DNA from: Sphingomonas sp. Root720
GTDB lineage: Bacteria; Pseudomonadota; Alphaproteobacteria; Sphingomonadales; Sphingomonadaceae
DNA length: 64,000 nt
NCBI RefSeq assembly: GCF_001428605.1
Contig: NZ_LMID01000010.1
Location: 163,194 to 227,193, forward strand
Direction: 5' to 3'
Below, piece after piece: positions 43,377 to 52,270 of this stretch. Made by a program: the position numbers and the translations under genes. Numbering within the stretch: the stretch's first letter is position 1; the number at the start of each line of letters is the position of its first letter. The notes below the pieces were generated by a model, which worked only from the letters and a program-made list of their open reading frames with translations, had not been told where the DNA came from and did not search any database.

Positions 43377-44468
43377 CTACGCGTCGGCCCGATAGTTCGC
43401 CAGCTCGGCGCTCACCTTGCCCGACCGTGAGATCGCCTCGCGCTGGCGAGCTGCGGCGTCGTCATACAGGAAGGGCAGGCAGGCATAGCGCCTGCCGCGG
43501 GTGACCGGCGTGGCCTCGTGCAGCAACGAGCAGGAGAAAACCACGGCGCCGCCCGTCGGGGCGCGGTAGCGGCGGCTTCCGAACTCGGGAAAGACCAGGT
43601 CGCCGCCCTCATAGTCGTCCGCGTTGAGGTTGATCGTGCAGGCGAAACGCCGATGGGCGGTGCCCGCCGTCGTGTTGTCGCGGTGCGGCCGGAAGAAGCC
43701 GCCTTCGCTGCCGTCATAGCAGGCCACCACATAGCGTTCGAGGCGGGTCGCCCGGAACTGGAAGGCGCGTTCGATCTGCGGCAGCAGGAAGCGGGTGAGC
43801 CTCGCCCGGATCTGCTCGCGAAGGATATCGTCGCCATCGATGTGATAGTCGTTCCGCCGCTTCACGGCGGCATCCATCACGCCGACCGTCTTGCCGTCGA
43901 CCTCGCGCATGAACCCCGACGGCCGGCCGCCATTCTCCTCGTAGAGGTCGATCAGGCGGCGACAGAAGGCCGGCTCGAATATGTTCGGAATCTGCAGGAC
44001 GGGGGCGGGCACGTCGGGCTCGGGGCGGCCGAGGCGTGCCCGGAGGAAACCGAACAGCTTCTCGCCGGCGTCGATGGCGGCACGGCCGATCACCCGCAGC
44101 ATCGGATCGCAGACCAGCCAGTGCGGCTGGGTCAGCCCGGCAGGCCCCACGGCCCGGAACCGCCGGGCGATCGACTGATCGGGGTCGAGGAACCAGCGGA
44201 TACCCGGCATCAGATGCGCTATGCGCTGCTGGCCCACATCCTCGGGGTCGTTCGTCACGCCGAAGAAACAGGCCCTTCTGTCGTCGAACAGCTTGCGGTG
44301 GGCCATGAGCGTGGCCAGCGCGGCCTGGGCCTGGGCGCTTCCCGCGCTGGCCACGAACAGCAGCATGACATGGCGGCCGCCGACGCTGCTGAAATGGAAC
44401 TGGGGCTTGTCGAGCGTCGGCGCGACGAACCAGGGCGCCGGGTCTCCCGGCTCGAGAAATCCGTTCAT
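43377..44468 (-). CDS. Redoxin-like domain fused to a 2-oxoglutarate/Fe(II) oxygenase (prolyl-4-hydroxylase-like)
   Basis: 363 residues. Residues 1-150 resemble an AhpC/TSA-type thioredoxin fold (EPGDPAPWFVAPTLDKPQF, FFGVTNDPED, RWFLDPDQSIARRF). The peroxidatic Cys position reads VASAGSAQAQ, with no Cys. Residues 160-363 are a P4H-like 2OG-Fe(II) domain: FFRPHRDNT gives the HxD, the distal His is in LLHEATPVTRGRRY, and the Arg for 2OG follows. It is the third gene of a sigma/anti-sigma operon (18-bp gap), so it is a probable regulon effector, perhaps modifying a protein side chain under oxidative stress. Confidence 0.87.
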   Translation of the reverse strand: MNGFLEPGDPAPWFVAPTLDKPQFHFSSVGGRHVMLLFVASAGSAQAQAALATLMAHRKLFDDRRACFFGVTNDPEDVGQQRIAHLMPGIRWFLDPDQSIARRFRAVGPAGLTQPHWLVCDPMLRVIGRAAIDAGEKLFGFLRARLGRPEPDVPAPVLQIPNIFEPAFCRRLIDLYEENGGRPSGFMREVDGKTVGVMDAAVKRRNDYHIDGDDILREQIRARLTRFLLPQIERAFQFRATRLERYVVACYDGSEGGFFRPHRDNTTAGTAHRRFACTINLNADDYEGGDLVFPEFGSRRYRAPTGGAVVFSCSLLHEATPVTRGRRYACLPFLYDDAAARQREAISRSGKVSAELANYRADA

Positions 44469-44486
44469 CGTGCGGCCGTGCCCCGA

Positions 44487-45242
44487 TCAGATCGCATCTT
44501 CGGCAATATTCTCGGCCATTGTGTCCATGGTCTCTGGCTCCTCCGGCCCGGTGATCGCATAGGACATCTCGCCCTCGCGCCAATAGGCGACGGAAGCGCC
44601 CTCGTGCCGGACCGCGGTCGGCTCGACGGGGGCATCGCTCGGCGCGCGCACGGCGAAGATCGACAGTTTCTTCGCGTTGGGCGTGCGGATCATCAGCTGC
44701 AGCGCCGGGCCTTCCTTCGATGGGAAGATCTGGGCGTCGGTCACGACCCATTTGGCAGGCAGGCGGGGCACGCGAATCCGGGTGCTGCGCTGGACCTCGC
44801 CCGCATCGAAGCGCGGGGCCTCGATCTGCGAAACCATCGTCTCGCGTAGCAGGCCGGTGCGATAGGCCGCGACGGCGTCTCCGACATAGGCGGGCGGGCT
44901 GGCCTTCACGTCGCGGCCGGGCAGCACGACGATCATGATCAGCGCCGCCGCCGCGAGCCCCTGCGTGACGCGGCCGCCCCAAAGGTTGCGGAAACTCCGC
45001 ACCGGGCCCTCGCTCAGCCGGTTCGACAGGCGGGCGGCGGCCGACAGCATCTCCGGTGGCGCATCGTCGAGTTCGGCGGCCATCAATCGCAGCGACGTGC
45101 GAAGCCTCAAATCCTCGATGAAGACGTGCGCTGCCGCCGCATCGGCAGCGAGGTGGCTTTCCACCTCGAGCCGGCGGCGAAGGTCGAGCTCGCCATCCAG
45201 ATAGGCCTGGATCTCGGTTTCGGTGACGGGTTCAGGATGCAT
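44487..45242 (-). CDS. Anti-sigma factor, membrane-anchored, no zinc motif
   Basis: 251 residues from ATG 45242, overlapping the sigma-factor gene by 11 bp. The N-terminal helical domain TETEIQAYLDGELDLRRRLE ... ESHLAADAAAAHVF resembles the anti-sigma domain, but the HxxxCxxC zinc motif is replaced by HLAAD. A single TM segment (VTQGLAAAALIMIVVLPG, about 120-137) leads to a C-terminal extracytoplasmic beta-rich domain. It should hold the ECF sigma at the membrane until a signal arrives. Confidence 0.88.
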   Translation of the reverse strand: MHPEPVTETEIQAYLDGELDLRRRLEVESHLAADAAAAHVFIEDLRLRTSLRLMAAELDDAPPEMLSAAARLSNRLSEGPVRSFRNLWGGRVTQGLAAAALIMIVVLPGRDVKASPPAYVGDAVAAYRTGLLRETMVSQIEAPRFDAGEVQRSTRIRVPRLPAKWVVTDAQIFPSKEGPALQLMIRTPNAKKLSIFAVRAPSDAPVEPTAVRHEGASVAYWREGEMSYAITGPEEPETMDTMAENIAEDAI

Positions 45243-45759
45243 CCTTGCCTCCAACGACATGCAGGCGGGCCGCTTCGGCGACCTGGGGTTCGCGCAGGGC
45301 GGCGCGCGCGCGGTGCAGCCGCGACATGATCGTGCCGACCGGCACGCCGATGGCCGTCGCGGCCTCGTGATAGCTGAGTCCCTGGACACTGATGAGGCTT
45401 ATGACCGCACGATGCTCTTCGGGCAGCGCCTCGAACCGGGCCGAGACCTCGCGGAGGATCACCGCCTGCTCCTGGCCGCCACTGGCGACCAGGCCTTCGC
45501 TGAGCTGGCTGAGCTTCGCATTGCGGCGCTGCTCACTGCTCTCGCGCCGCTTCTGGTCGATGAACAGGTTGTGGAGGATCGACAGCAGCCATGACCGCAG
45601 CGACCGGTCGGGCCGATAGGTCGACGCCCGTTCATAGGCGCGGAGCAGCGCCTCCTGGACCAGATCGTCGGCGGCTCCCGCCTCCCTCGTCAGGGCTCGC
45701 GCATAGCCGCGCAACCGCGGCAATTCGCGCTCGATATCATTGGGAGTCCATCCACTCAT
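45232..45759 (-). CDS. ECF-type RNA polymerase sigma factor
   Basis: 175 residues. Region 2 is RLRGYARALTREAGAADDLV with RSLRSWLLSILHNLFID; region 4 is LPEEHRAVISLISVQGLSYH followed by EAATAIGVPVGTIMSRLHRAR. No extra C-terminal domain. It heads the sigma/anti-sigma/redoxin-oxygenase operon and has an ECF-like promoter upstream, implying autoregulation. It is not EcfG (there is no NepR/PhyR partner nearby). Confidence 0.94.
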   Translation of the reverse strand: MSGWTPNDIERELPRLRGYARALTREAGAADDLVQEALLRAYERASTYRPDRSLRSWLLSILHNLFIDQKRRESSEQRRNAKLSQLSEGLVASGGQEQAVILREVSARFEALPEEHRAVISLISVQGLSYHEAATAIGVPVGTIMSRLHRARAALREPQVAEAARLHVVGGKDAS

Positions 45760-45767
45760 GCCCGGAG

Positions 45768-45793
45768 ATACGCATGGGGCGAGCGATTATTCC
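45768..45793 (-). promoter_or_regulatory. Putative autoregulated ECF promoter (GGAATAA-N14-CGTAT)
   Basis: On the minus strand GGAATAA (45793-45787) and CGTAT (45772-45768) are separated by 14 bp, i.e. GGAAT-N16-CGTAT, the geometry of ECF promoters. It ends 8 bp before the sigma start codon at 45759, so the leader would be very short. The 186-bp region up to 45945 has no gene. Confidence 0.5.
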
Positions 45794-45945
45794 ATGATTA
45801 AGCAACGCGGCCGCCAGAGCGGCAATCGATGACCGGCTCAGTGGGTCCGGCACCTTGTCGTCACCGCCGGTACCGGCCGCTTCCCAGACATAGCGGGACG
45901 ATCGAGATCGAGCTCAGATGCCGGAAAGCGGGCCCGGCCCCAATC

Positions 45946-46317
45946 TCATTCCTCGACCTTCTCCTTGTCCAGCGTCCGCGCGGCGAGAAAGTCGGCCAGC
46001 GCCACACCCGCCACGATGCCAAGCGCCAGGAACGCCATCTTGCGGCGGGGATTGGCCGGCGCAGCGATATAGGCGAGTGCCGCCAGGTCGAAGGCGTCCC
46101 CCGCCAGCCGCCATTTGACGGGCGTCGCATTCGCCGGCTTCATCAAGCCCGCGATGCCGGTGGCCACTTCGCGCGCGCCGACGATCCGGAACAGCCGGCC
46201 GCCCATGTCCGCTCCGGCGCCGATGCCGTGCCCGAAGCGCGGCCCCAGCACCAGGTCGGTGACACCGAAAGCCAGGCTCGCCACGCCGACCGCTCGCCCT
46301 ATTATCTCCGTCTTCAT
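45946..46317 (-). CDS. Small integral membrane protein (DUF4267-like)
   Basis: 123 residues with about three hydrophobic segments (VGVASLAFGVTDLVLGP; LFRIVGAREVATGIAGLM; MAFLALGIVAGVALADFLAA). GREV/GAREVATG resembles the conserved core of DUF4267-type membrane proteins. Function unknown. It is the last gene of the stress operon led by the SRPBCC protein, 66 bp after the SDR. Confidence 0.65.
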   Translation of the reverse strand: MKTEIIGRAVGVASLAFGVTDLVLGPRFGHGIGAGADMGGRLFRIVGAREVATGIAGLMKPANATPVKWRLAGDAFDLAALAYIAAPANPRRKMAFLALGIVAGVALADFLAARTLDKEKVEE

Positions 46318-46383
46318 CCGCGTCCCCTGTCCTGCCGCTTGAGCGGCCCGCCATCAACGCGGCCGCGAACCGAAAGCTCCTGC

Positions 46384-47166
46384 TCAGCGTTCGGCGGTGC
46401 CGGGCTCGGCCATCTTGCGGTGCATCTCCGCCAGCGTGGCGGCCGGGGTGACGCTCGCGATCGTCTTCTGGACCTTGTTCTTCCAGCCCGAGACGATATG
46501 GCCCTCGCCCTTCATCAGCGCGTCCCAGCCGTCCTGCGCGACCTTGGCCGCGTCGTCCTTTTCCTGGGTGCCCACCTTGGTGTCCATCATGTCGGCGCGT
46601 TCGAAGAACTCGGTCTCGGTCGGCCCGGGCATCAGGGTCGTGATGGTGATCCCCTTCTTCTCCTTCAGCTCGTTGCGGAGCGCGTCCGCGAAACTGTCGA
46701 TGAAGGCCTTGGTGCCGTTGTAGACGGCCTGGAAGCTGCCCGGCATGTAGCCGGCGATCGAGCCGGTGATCAGCACCTTGCCGTCGTCCCGCGCGGCCAT
46801 GGCGACGAGGACCTTCTGGAGCAGGTAGAGCGTCCCCGTGACGTTCGTGTCGATCACATGGCGCCATTCGGCGACCTCCTGGCCCAGGAAGTCGCGACCC
46901 AGGCCGTGGCCGGCATTGGCGCACAGCAGGTCGACCTTTCGCGCGCCGGCTGCGCCGAGCAGCCTGTCGACCCCTTCCAGCGTGGACAGGTCGGCCTCGA
47001 CCGCCTCGACGGTAGCGCCTTCTCGGCGCAACTGATCGGCGGCGGCCGCGACATAGGTTTCGTCGGCAACGATCAACAGGTCATATCCCTCGCGCGCCGC
47101 TATGCGCGCCAGTTCCAGACCTATGCCGGACGATGCGCCGGTCACGATGGCGAATTTCTCGGCCAT
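46384..47166 (-). CDS. SDR-family oxidoreductase in stress operon
   Basis: 260 residues. TGASSGIG is at 9-16, ANAG (residue ~88) and the active-site residues GSIAG (Ser) and YNGTKAF (Tyr/Lys) are intact. The C-terminal helical tail (DGWDALMKGEGHIVSGWKNK) is typical of the DltE/YqjQ-like SDRs that accompany stress operons. It lies 19 bp after the alcohol dehydrogenase. Substrate unknown; lipid or aldehyde detoxification is possible. Confidence 0.9.
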   Translation of the reverse strand: MAEKFAIVTGASSGIGLELARIAAREGYDLLIVADETYVAAAADQLRREGATVEAVEADLSTLEGVDRLLGAAGARKVDLLCANAGHGLGRDFLGQEVAEWRHVIDTNVTGTLYLLQKVLVAMAARDDGKVLITGSIAGYMPGSFQAVYNGTKAFIDSFADALRNELKEKKGITITTLMPGPTETEFFERADMMDTKVGTQEKDDAAKVAQDGWDALMKGEGHIVSGWKNKVQKTIASVTPAATLAEMHRKMAEPGTAER

Positions 47167-47185
47167 GGCTGCGTTTCTCCTTTTC

Positions 47186-48373
47186 TCAGTGGGTGGCCGT
47201 CATGCCGGGTTTCAGCACGACCTTGGTCACCTCGTTCTGTTCGTCGTGGAACATCCTGTAGCCTTCGGCCGCCTGTTCGAGCGGGAGGCGGTGACTGATC
47301 AGGAAGGTCGTATCGATCTTGCCTTCCATGATCGCGTTGAGCAGCCCGGGCATATAATGCTGGACATGGGTCTGCCCGGTCTTGAGCGTCAGCCCCTTCT
47401 CCATGAATGCGCCGAGCGGGAATTTGTCGACGATGCCGCCATAGACCGCCGGCATCGACACGCGCCCACCCTTGCGGCAGGCGACGATCGCCTGGCGGAT
47501 GGAGTGGATGCGATCGGTGCCGAGGAAAGTGGAGGCCTTGATCTGGTCGATCACATTGTCGACGAAGAAACCGTGCGCCTCGAGGCCGACCGCGTCGATC
47601 ACCGCGTCGGGCCCGATTCCGCCGGTCATCTCCATCAGCGCCTCGTAGGTCTTGCTCTCTTCGAAGTTGATCGTCTCCGCGCCGAAGCCCTTCGCCAGTT
47701 CCAGCCGGCGCGGGAAATGATCGATCGCTATGACCCGTTCCGCGCCCATCAGGAAGGCCGACTGGACCGCGAACAGGCCGACCGGCCCACAGCCCCATAC
47801 CGCCACCGTGTCGCCGGGTTCGATCTGGGCATTCTCCGCCGCCATCCAGCCGGTCGGCAGGATGTCCGAGAGGAACAGCACCTTATCGTCGTCGACCCCG
47901 TCGGGAATGACGATCGGGCCAACGTCGGAGAAGGGAATCCGGGCATATTCCGCCTGTCCGCCGGCATAGCCGCCGGTCATGTGGCTGTAGCCGAACAGGC
48001 CGGCCATCGGCTGACCGTACAGCTCCATCGCGATGTCCTGGTTGTCGGCGGGGTTGCCGTTGTCGCAGGCCGAATATTGATGCTTGCCGCAATGGAAGCA
48101 GGAACCACAGGCGATCGTGAAGGGGACGACGACGCGCTGCCCCTTCTTCAGGGTCGATTTCGGCCCCGTCTCGACCACCTCGCCCATGAACTCGTGGCCG
48201 AGGATGTCACCCTTCTTCATCGTCGGGATGTAGCCGTCGTAGAGATGGAGGTCCGATCCGCAGATAGCAGTCGACGTGATGCGGATGATCGCGTCGCGCG
48301 GGTTGAGGATTTCGGGATCGTCGACCGTCTCGACGCGAACGTCGTGCTTGCCGTGCCAGGTGAGCGCGCGCAT
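47186..48373 (-). CDS. Zinc-dependent alcohol dehydrogenase (formaldehyde-dehydrogenase-like MDR)
   Basis: 395 residues. Catalytic-zinc ligands are seen in ICGSDLH and LGHEFMGEV. The structural zinc site [15 protein letters not shown] has four Cys. The NAD-binding [13 protein letters not shown] is near residue 190. The extended length and [27 protein letters not shown] segments resemble glutathione-independent formaldehyde dehydrogenases and related aldehyde-dismutating MDRs. Its start overlaps the SRPBCC stop by one base. Likely an aldehyde/alcohol detoxifier of a general-stress operon. Confidence 0.93.
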   Translation of the reverse strand: MRALTWHGKHDVRVETVDDPEILNPRDAIIRITSTAICGSDLHLYDGYIPTMKKGDILGHEFMGEVVETGPKSTLKKGQRVVVPFTIACGSCFHCGKHQYSACDNGNPADNQDIAMELYGQPMAGLFGYSHMTGGYAGGQAEYARIPFSDVGPIVIPDGVDDDKVLFLSDILPTGWMAAENAQIEPGDTVAVWGCGPVGLFAVQSAFLMGAERVIAIDHFPRRLELAKGFGAETINFEESKTYEALMEMTGGIGPDAVIDAVGLEAHGFFVDNVIDQIKASTFLGTDRIHSIRQAIVACRKGGRVSMPAVYGGIVDKFPLGAFMEKGLTLKTGQTHVQHYMPGLLNAIMEGKIDTTFLISHRLPLEQAAEGYRMFHDEQNEVTKVVLKPGMTATH

Positions 48374-48966
48374 CAGGCCTTCTCCTCTTCCAGCTGCTTT
48401 CTCGTGCGGGACGCGGTGGCGATCTCGCCGGTCTCCATGAGCTGCTTGAAGCGGCGGAGGTCGCGCCGCGCCTGGATGGCGGGTTCGCGCTGGAAGATCT
48501 TGGCGATGACCTTTCCGACCACGCCGGCCGGCGGATCATAGACGATCGTGGCGGTGACCTGGGTGCCGCGGCCGCCGGGCGCATCCCGGAAGTCGATGCG
48601 ACCGCTGTTCGGCACGTCGGCGCCCTCGGCCGATACCCAGGCGATCATCTCGCCTTCGCGTTCCTCGGTGATGACGGCATCCCATTCGACGGTCCGGCCG
48701 GCAGGCGCTTTCACCACCCAATGCGAACGCCGATCGTCGATCACGTCGATCCGCTCGACATTGTCCATGAAACTCGGCAGCCGGGCGAAGTCGCGCCAAT
48801 AGGCGTAGAGTTCCGCCCGCGGACGGTTGATCGTGACGGTGCGTCCGATCAGGGTATCGCCCTTCGCCTCGGCCAGCGCTGCGCTGGCCCGATCGACGGC
48901 ATCGTTCTGCTTGGACGTAGCCAAGGGGGCATCGTCCCGCTGTTCGCGGGCTTGGGTGTCGGTCAT
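48373..48966 (-). CDS. SRPBCC-family protein (cyclase/dehydrase-like)
   Basis: 197 residues from ATG 48966, preceded by GGAGG at a 5-bp spacing. A helix-grip fold is indicated by [20 protein letters not shown], the conserved N-terminus of polyketide cyclase/dehydrase-like SRPBCC proteins, and by [20 protein letters not shown]. Lipid or hydrophobic ligand binding is typical. First gene of the SRPBCC-ADH-SDR-membrane protein operon with an EcfG-like promoter upstream. Confidence 0.88.
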   Translation of the reverse strand: MTDTQAREQRDDAPLATSKQNDAVDRASAALAEAKGDTLIGRTVTINRPRAELYAYWRDFARLPSFMDNVERIDVIDDRRSHWVVKAPAGRTVEWDAVITEEREGEMIAWVSAEGADVPNSGRIDFRDAPGGRGTQVTATIVYDPPAGVVGKVIAKIFQREPAIQARRDLRRFKQLMETGEIATASRTRKQLEEEKA

Positions 48967-48995
48967 GACATCCTCCGGTTTGATGATGCGCGAAC

Positions 48996-49020
48996 AACCC
49001 CGGCTGCTCGTGCCCGTTCC
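48996..49020 (-). promoter_or_regulatory. EcfG-type general stress promoter (GGAAC-N17-GTT)
   Basis: On the minus strand GGAAC (49020-49016) is followed after 17 bp by GTT (48998-48996; the sequence reads GGTT). This matches the alphaproteobacterial EcfG consensus GGAAC-N16-17-(C)GTT. It lies about 30 bp upstream of the SRPBCC start. It predicts that the SRPBCC-ADH-SDR operon belongs to the general stress response. Confidence 0.55.
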
Positions 49021-49151
49021 TCTCATTGCGGGAACGTTCATGTTTTTTATCCGGACGATTAATCCAGGTTAACGCCCTGCTGAGAGTCATTCTCAAGGGG
49101 CACTTCCGCGCGGCGACATGCGTTCAGCAGCGTCCCAAACAGGAGGTATAC

Positions 49152-49664
49152 ATGGCTCAAGGCGAGTTCACCGACGCGATCGCTCTGCTCAAGGCCGACC
49201 ATCGCAAAGTCGAGGGTCTGTTCGAACAATTCGAGAAAGCGACCGGCGCATCCACCAAGCAGAAGCTTTGCCATCAGATCTGCACCGAGTTGAAGATCCA
49301 CACGATGCTCGAGGAGGAGATCTTCTACCCGGCGCTGCGCGGCAAGATCGAGGACGATACGCTCGACGAGGCCTATGTCGAGCATGACGGCGCCAAGGTC
49401 CTGATCAACGATCTGGAGAGCAGCGGTCCCGATGCAGACTTCTACGACGCGAAGGTCACGGTGCTGTCCGAGGAGATCAAGCACCATGTGAAGGAAGAGG
49501 AGATGCCGAAGGAGGGCATGTTCGCCCAGGCCCGCGAAACCGACGTCGACCTGGTCGCGATGCGCGACCAGATGCTGGCGCGCAAGCAGGAGCTGCTCGC
49601 CCAGGCGGAAGCATCGGGACTTCCCATCGCCAAACCCAGCGCCGTCAACCTCGTCACCGCCTGA
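49152..49664 (+). CDS. Hemerythrin-like (HHE) protein
   Basis: 170 residues. AGGAGG lies 5 bp before the ATG. HHE-type diiron ligands appear as DHRKVEGLFEQF, HTMLEEEIFYPAL, VEHDGAKVLI and HHVKEEEMPKEG, a four-helix bundle. Such small proteins sense or buffer O2, NO or iron. Divergent from the stress operon and followed by a near-perfect terminator, so monocistronic. No clear EcfG site was found on its own strand. Confidence 0.92.
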   Translation: MAQGEFTDAIALLKADHRKVEGLFEQFEKATGASTKQKLCHQICTELKIHTMLEEEIFYPALRGKIEDDTLDEAYVEHDGAKVLINDLESSGPDADFYDAKVTVLSEEIKHHVKEEEMPKEGMFAQARETDVDLVAMRDQMLARKQELLAQAEASGLPIAKPSAVNLVTA

Positions 49665-49672
49665 TCGTCTTG

Positions 49673-49698
49673 GCCGCACCGGCCTGCGCCGGTGCGGC
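49673..49698 (+). terminator. Terminator of hemerythrin gene
   Basis: GCCGCACCGGC (49673-49683), loop CTGC, GCCGGTGCGGC (49688-49698): a perfect 11-bp stem starting 8 bp after the stop, followed by TT. A strong intrinsic-type hairpin with a weak T tract. Confidence 0.8.
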
Positions 49699-49877
49699 TT
49701 CAGGACCGTCATGAACAAATATCCCGGTAGTCGGCTATGACCGAGACTGTCCGCGACATTAGCCGCCGATGTGGACGCCCTGACCCATGAGGTGCTGGCA
49801 GGCGAGCGAGCGGAGCCTGGCGCCCCCGCGATGACGGCCGGCTCGCCCGTCCGTCGCACGGTAAGTTCGTCCTGGCG

Positions 49878-50021
49878 GTGACGCTCCATTTTTGCCGTGT
49901 TGGCGGCGCCGGTCCGATCGTCCACCGCGAGGTCCATTTGGGGCCGCTCGGTCGCGGTCCCGTGAGGATCGCCTGTGTACGGATTGCGCTGGAGATGTTG
50001 AAGGAAGCGATCAAGGTCTAG
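49878..50021 (+). CDS. Possible small protein or gene remnant upstream of purL
   Basis: 47 codons from GTG to TAG, reading [20 protein letters not shown] ... [12 protein letters not shown], ending 32 bp before purL. The frame is open upstream to 49791. The C-terminal half looks like a normal amphipathic helix and third positions are mostly G or C. No ribosome site or family was recognised. It could be a truncated remnant or chance. Confidence 0.2.
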   Translation: MTLHFCRVGGAGPIVHREVHLGPLGRGPVRIACVRIALEMLKEAIKV

Positions 50022-50053
50022 GCGCGCGGCGATTCGCCCGCTATCGGCGGCGC

Positions 50054-52225
50054 ATGACCCAGACCACCGAGATCACGCCCGCCATCGTCGCCGAGCACGG
50101 CCTGTCCATCGAGGAATATGAGCGCATCCTGCACGCTCTGGGCCGCGCTCCGAACCTGACCGAGCTGGGTATCTTCTCGGTGATGTGGTCCGAGCATTGC
50201 AGCTACAAGTCGAGCCGCATCCACCTGAAGAAGCTGCCGACCACAGGCCCGCAGGTCATCTGCGGCCCGGGCGAGAACGCCGGCGTCGTCGACATCGGCG
50301 ACGGCCAGGCCGCGATCTTCAAGATGGAGAGCCACAACCATCCGTCCTATATCGAGCCCTATCAGGGCGCGGCGACGGGCGTCGGCGGCATCCTGCGCGA
50401 CGTCTTCACCATGGGCGCGCGCCCCGTCGCCAACCTGAACGCGCTGCGCTTCGGCCGGCCCGACCATCCCAAGATGCGGCACCTGATCGCGGGCGTGGTC
50501 CACGGCATCGGCGGCTACGGCAACTGCGTCGGCGTGCCGACGGTCGGCGGCGAGGTCAATTTCCACGGTGCCTATGACGGCAACATCCTCGTCAACGCGA
50601 TGACGGTGGGTGTCGCCGAAACCAACAAGATCTTCTATTCGGCCGCCTCGGGCGTCGGCAACTCGATCGTCTATGTCGGGTCGAAGACCGGCCGTGACGG
50701 CATCCATGGCGCAACCATGGCGTCGGCCGACTTCTCGGAGGATTCGGAGGAGAAGCGCCCGACCGTGCAGGTGGGCGATCCCTTTACCGAGAAGCTGCTG
50801 ATCGAGGCCTGCCTGGAGCTCATGTCGTCCGACGCGATCGTCGCGATCCAGGACATGGGTGCCGCCGGCCTGACCTCATCCTCGGTCGAGATGGCGTCGA
50901 AGGGCGGGGTCGGCATCGAGCTCGACATGAACGCCGTGCCCTGCCGCGAGACCGGCATGACCCCCTATGAGATGATGCTGTCGGAATCGCAGGAGCGGAT
51001 GCTGATGGTGCTCAAGCCCGGCCGCGAGGGCGAGGCCGAGGCGATCTTCCGCAAGTGGGAACTCGACTTCGCGGTGATCGGCAAGGTCACCGACACCGGC
51101 CGGATGGTGCTGCGCTTCGACGGCGAGACGGTTTGCGACATCCCGCTCGGCCCGCTGGCCGACGAAGCCCCGCTCTACGATCGCCCATGGGTCCCGACCG
51201 CCAAGCGCGAGCCGCTGGGCAAGGTCCCCGCCAAGGGCTCGATCGGCGACAATCTGGTGGCGCTGATGGCGTCCCCCGACCTCGCCAGCCGGCGCTGGAT
51301 CTGGGAGCAATATGACCACATGGTCGGCGCCGACACCGTGCAGCGCCCGGGCGGCGACGCCGCGGTCGTCCGGGTACATGGGACGAAGAAGGGCATCGCG
51401 ATCAGCACCGATTGCACGCCGCGCTACGTCTTCGCCGATCCGGTCGAGGGCGGCGCGCAGGCGATCGCCGAATGCTGGCGCAACATCACCGCCGTCGGCG
51501 CGAAGCCTTTGGCGACCACCGACTGCATGAACTTCGGCAACCCGCAGCGGCCCGAGATCATGGGCCAGTTCGTCGGCGCGATCGAGGGGATGGCAAAGGC
51601 CTGCAAGGCGCTCGACTTCCCGATCGTCTCGGGCAATGTCAGCCTCTACAACGAAACCAAGAACGACGACGGATCGGGCAGCGCGATCTTGCCGACCCCG
51701 GCGATCGGCGGCATCGGCCTGCTGGCCGACGTCGACAGCATGGCGACGATCGCCTTCAAGGCGGCCGGCGAGCATATCGTCCTGATCGGCGAGGACGGCA
51801 CTCATCTCGGCCAGTCGCTGTGGCTGCGCACCGTCGCCGGCCGCGAGGATGGACCGCCGCCGCCCGTCGACCTCGAACTGGAGAAGCGCAACGGCGACTT
51901 CGTCCGCGAGCTGATCCTGCGCGGCCAGGTCACCGCAGTCCACGACCTTTCCGACGGCGGCCTGCTGGTCGCGCTCGCCGAAATGGCGCTGGCGGGCGGC
52001 ATCGGCGCGCATGTCGACGAGCTCGACCATGTCCGCGCGTTCGGCGAGGACCAGGCCCGCTATGTCGTCACCACCGCCAATTCGGACGCGATCCTGGCCG
52101 CCGCGCTGACCGCCGGCGTCACCGCCCGCCGCCTCGGCACGACCGGCGGCGACCATCTCGTCGGCGTGCCGCTACACAAGCTGCGCGACGCGCATGAAGG
52201 CTTCTTCCCCGCGCTCATGGGGTAG
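50054..52225 (+). CDS. purL: Phosphoribosylformylglycinamidine synthase subunit PurL
   Basis: 723 residues, the standard length for the small (multi-subunit) type that works with PurS and PurQ. It catalyses FGAR + ATP + glutamine-derived ammonia to FGAM in purine synthesis. [14 protein letters not shown] with the active-site His is at ~40-53; [20 protein letters not shown] and [19 protein letters not shown] are conserved substrate/ATP segments; [10 protein letters not shown] and [14 protein letters not shown] mark the second half. purS/purQ are not in the window. A hairpin follows the stop. Confidence 0.98.
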   Translation: MTQTTEITPAIVAEHGLSIEEYERILHALGRAPNLTELGIFSVMWSEHCSYKSSRIHLKKLPTTGPQVICGPGENAGVVDIGDGQAAIFKMESHNHPSYIEPYQGAATGVGGILRDVFTMGARPVANLNALRFGRPDHPKMRHLIAGVVHGIGGYGNCVGVPTVGGEVNFHGAYDGNILVNAMTVGVAETNKIFYSAASGVGNSIVYVGSKTGRDGIHGATMASADFSEDSEEKRPTVQVGDPFTEKLLIEACLELMSSDAIVAIQDMGAAGLTSSSVEMASKGGVGIELDMNAVPCRETGMTPYEMMLSESQERMLMVLKPGREGEAEAIFRKWELDFAVIGKVTDTGRMVLRFDGETVCDIPLGPLADEAPLYDRPWVPTAKREPLGKVPAKGSIGDNLVALMASPDLASRRWIWEQYDHMVGADTVQRPGGDAAVVRVHGTKKGIAISTDCTPRYVFADPVEGGAQAIAECWRNITAVGAKPLATTDCMNFGNPQRPEIMGQFVGAIEGMAKACKALDFPIVSGNVSLYNETKNDDGSGSAILPTPAIGGIGLLADVDSMATIAFKAAGEHIVLIGEDGTHLGQSLWLRTVAGREDGPPPPVDLELEKRNGDFVRELILRGQVTAVHDLSDGGLLVALAEMALAGGIGAHVDELDHVRAFGEDQARYVVTTANSDAILAAALTAGVTARRLGTTGGDHLVGVPLHKLRDAHEGFFPALMG

Positions 52226-52232
52226 CGAACCA

Positions 52233-52265
52233 GATCCTCCGTGCCGCGCAGCGGCGGGGAGGATC
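52233..52265. terminator. Long hairpin between convergent purL and GGDEF-EAL genes
   Basis: GATCCTCC (52233-52240) pairs perfectly with GGAGGATC (52258-52265), and CCGC/GCGG pair inside it. It lies between convergent stops, so it probably terminates both genes; it also looks like a REP-type intergenic element. Confidence 0.7.
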
Positions 52266-52270
52266 AGAAC

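Larger units (their letters stand above)
49665..50053. other. Intergenic stretch between hemerythrin and purL
   Basis: 389 bp. It begins with the hemerythrin terminator (49673-49698). The remainder has no long conserved gene on either strand. A short frame reads GTG at 49878 to TAG at 50021 (47 codons) with coding-like composition and is listed separately. No tRNA-like or riboswitch-like fold was recognised. Confidence 0.6.

Noticed and set aside
49031..49055. GGAAC on the plus strand as an EcfG promoter for hemerythrin
   Set aside because: The -10 at the right distance reads CGGA or GGA, not CGTT/GTT.
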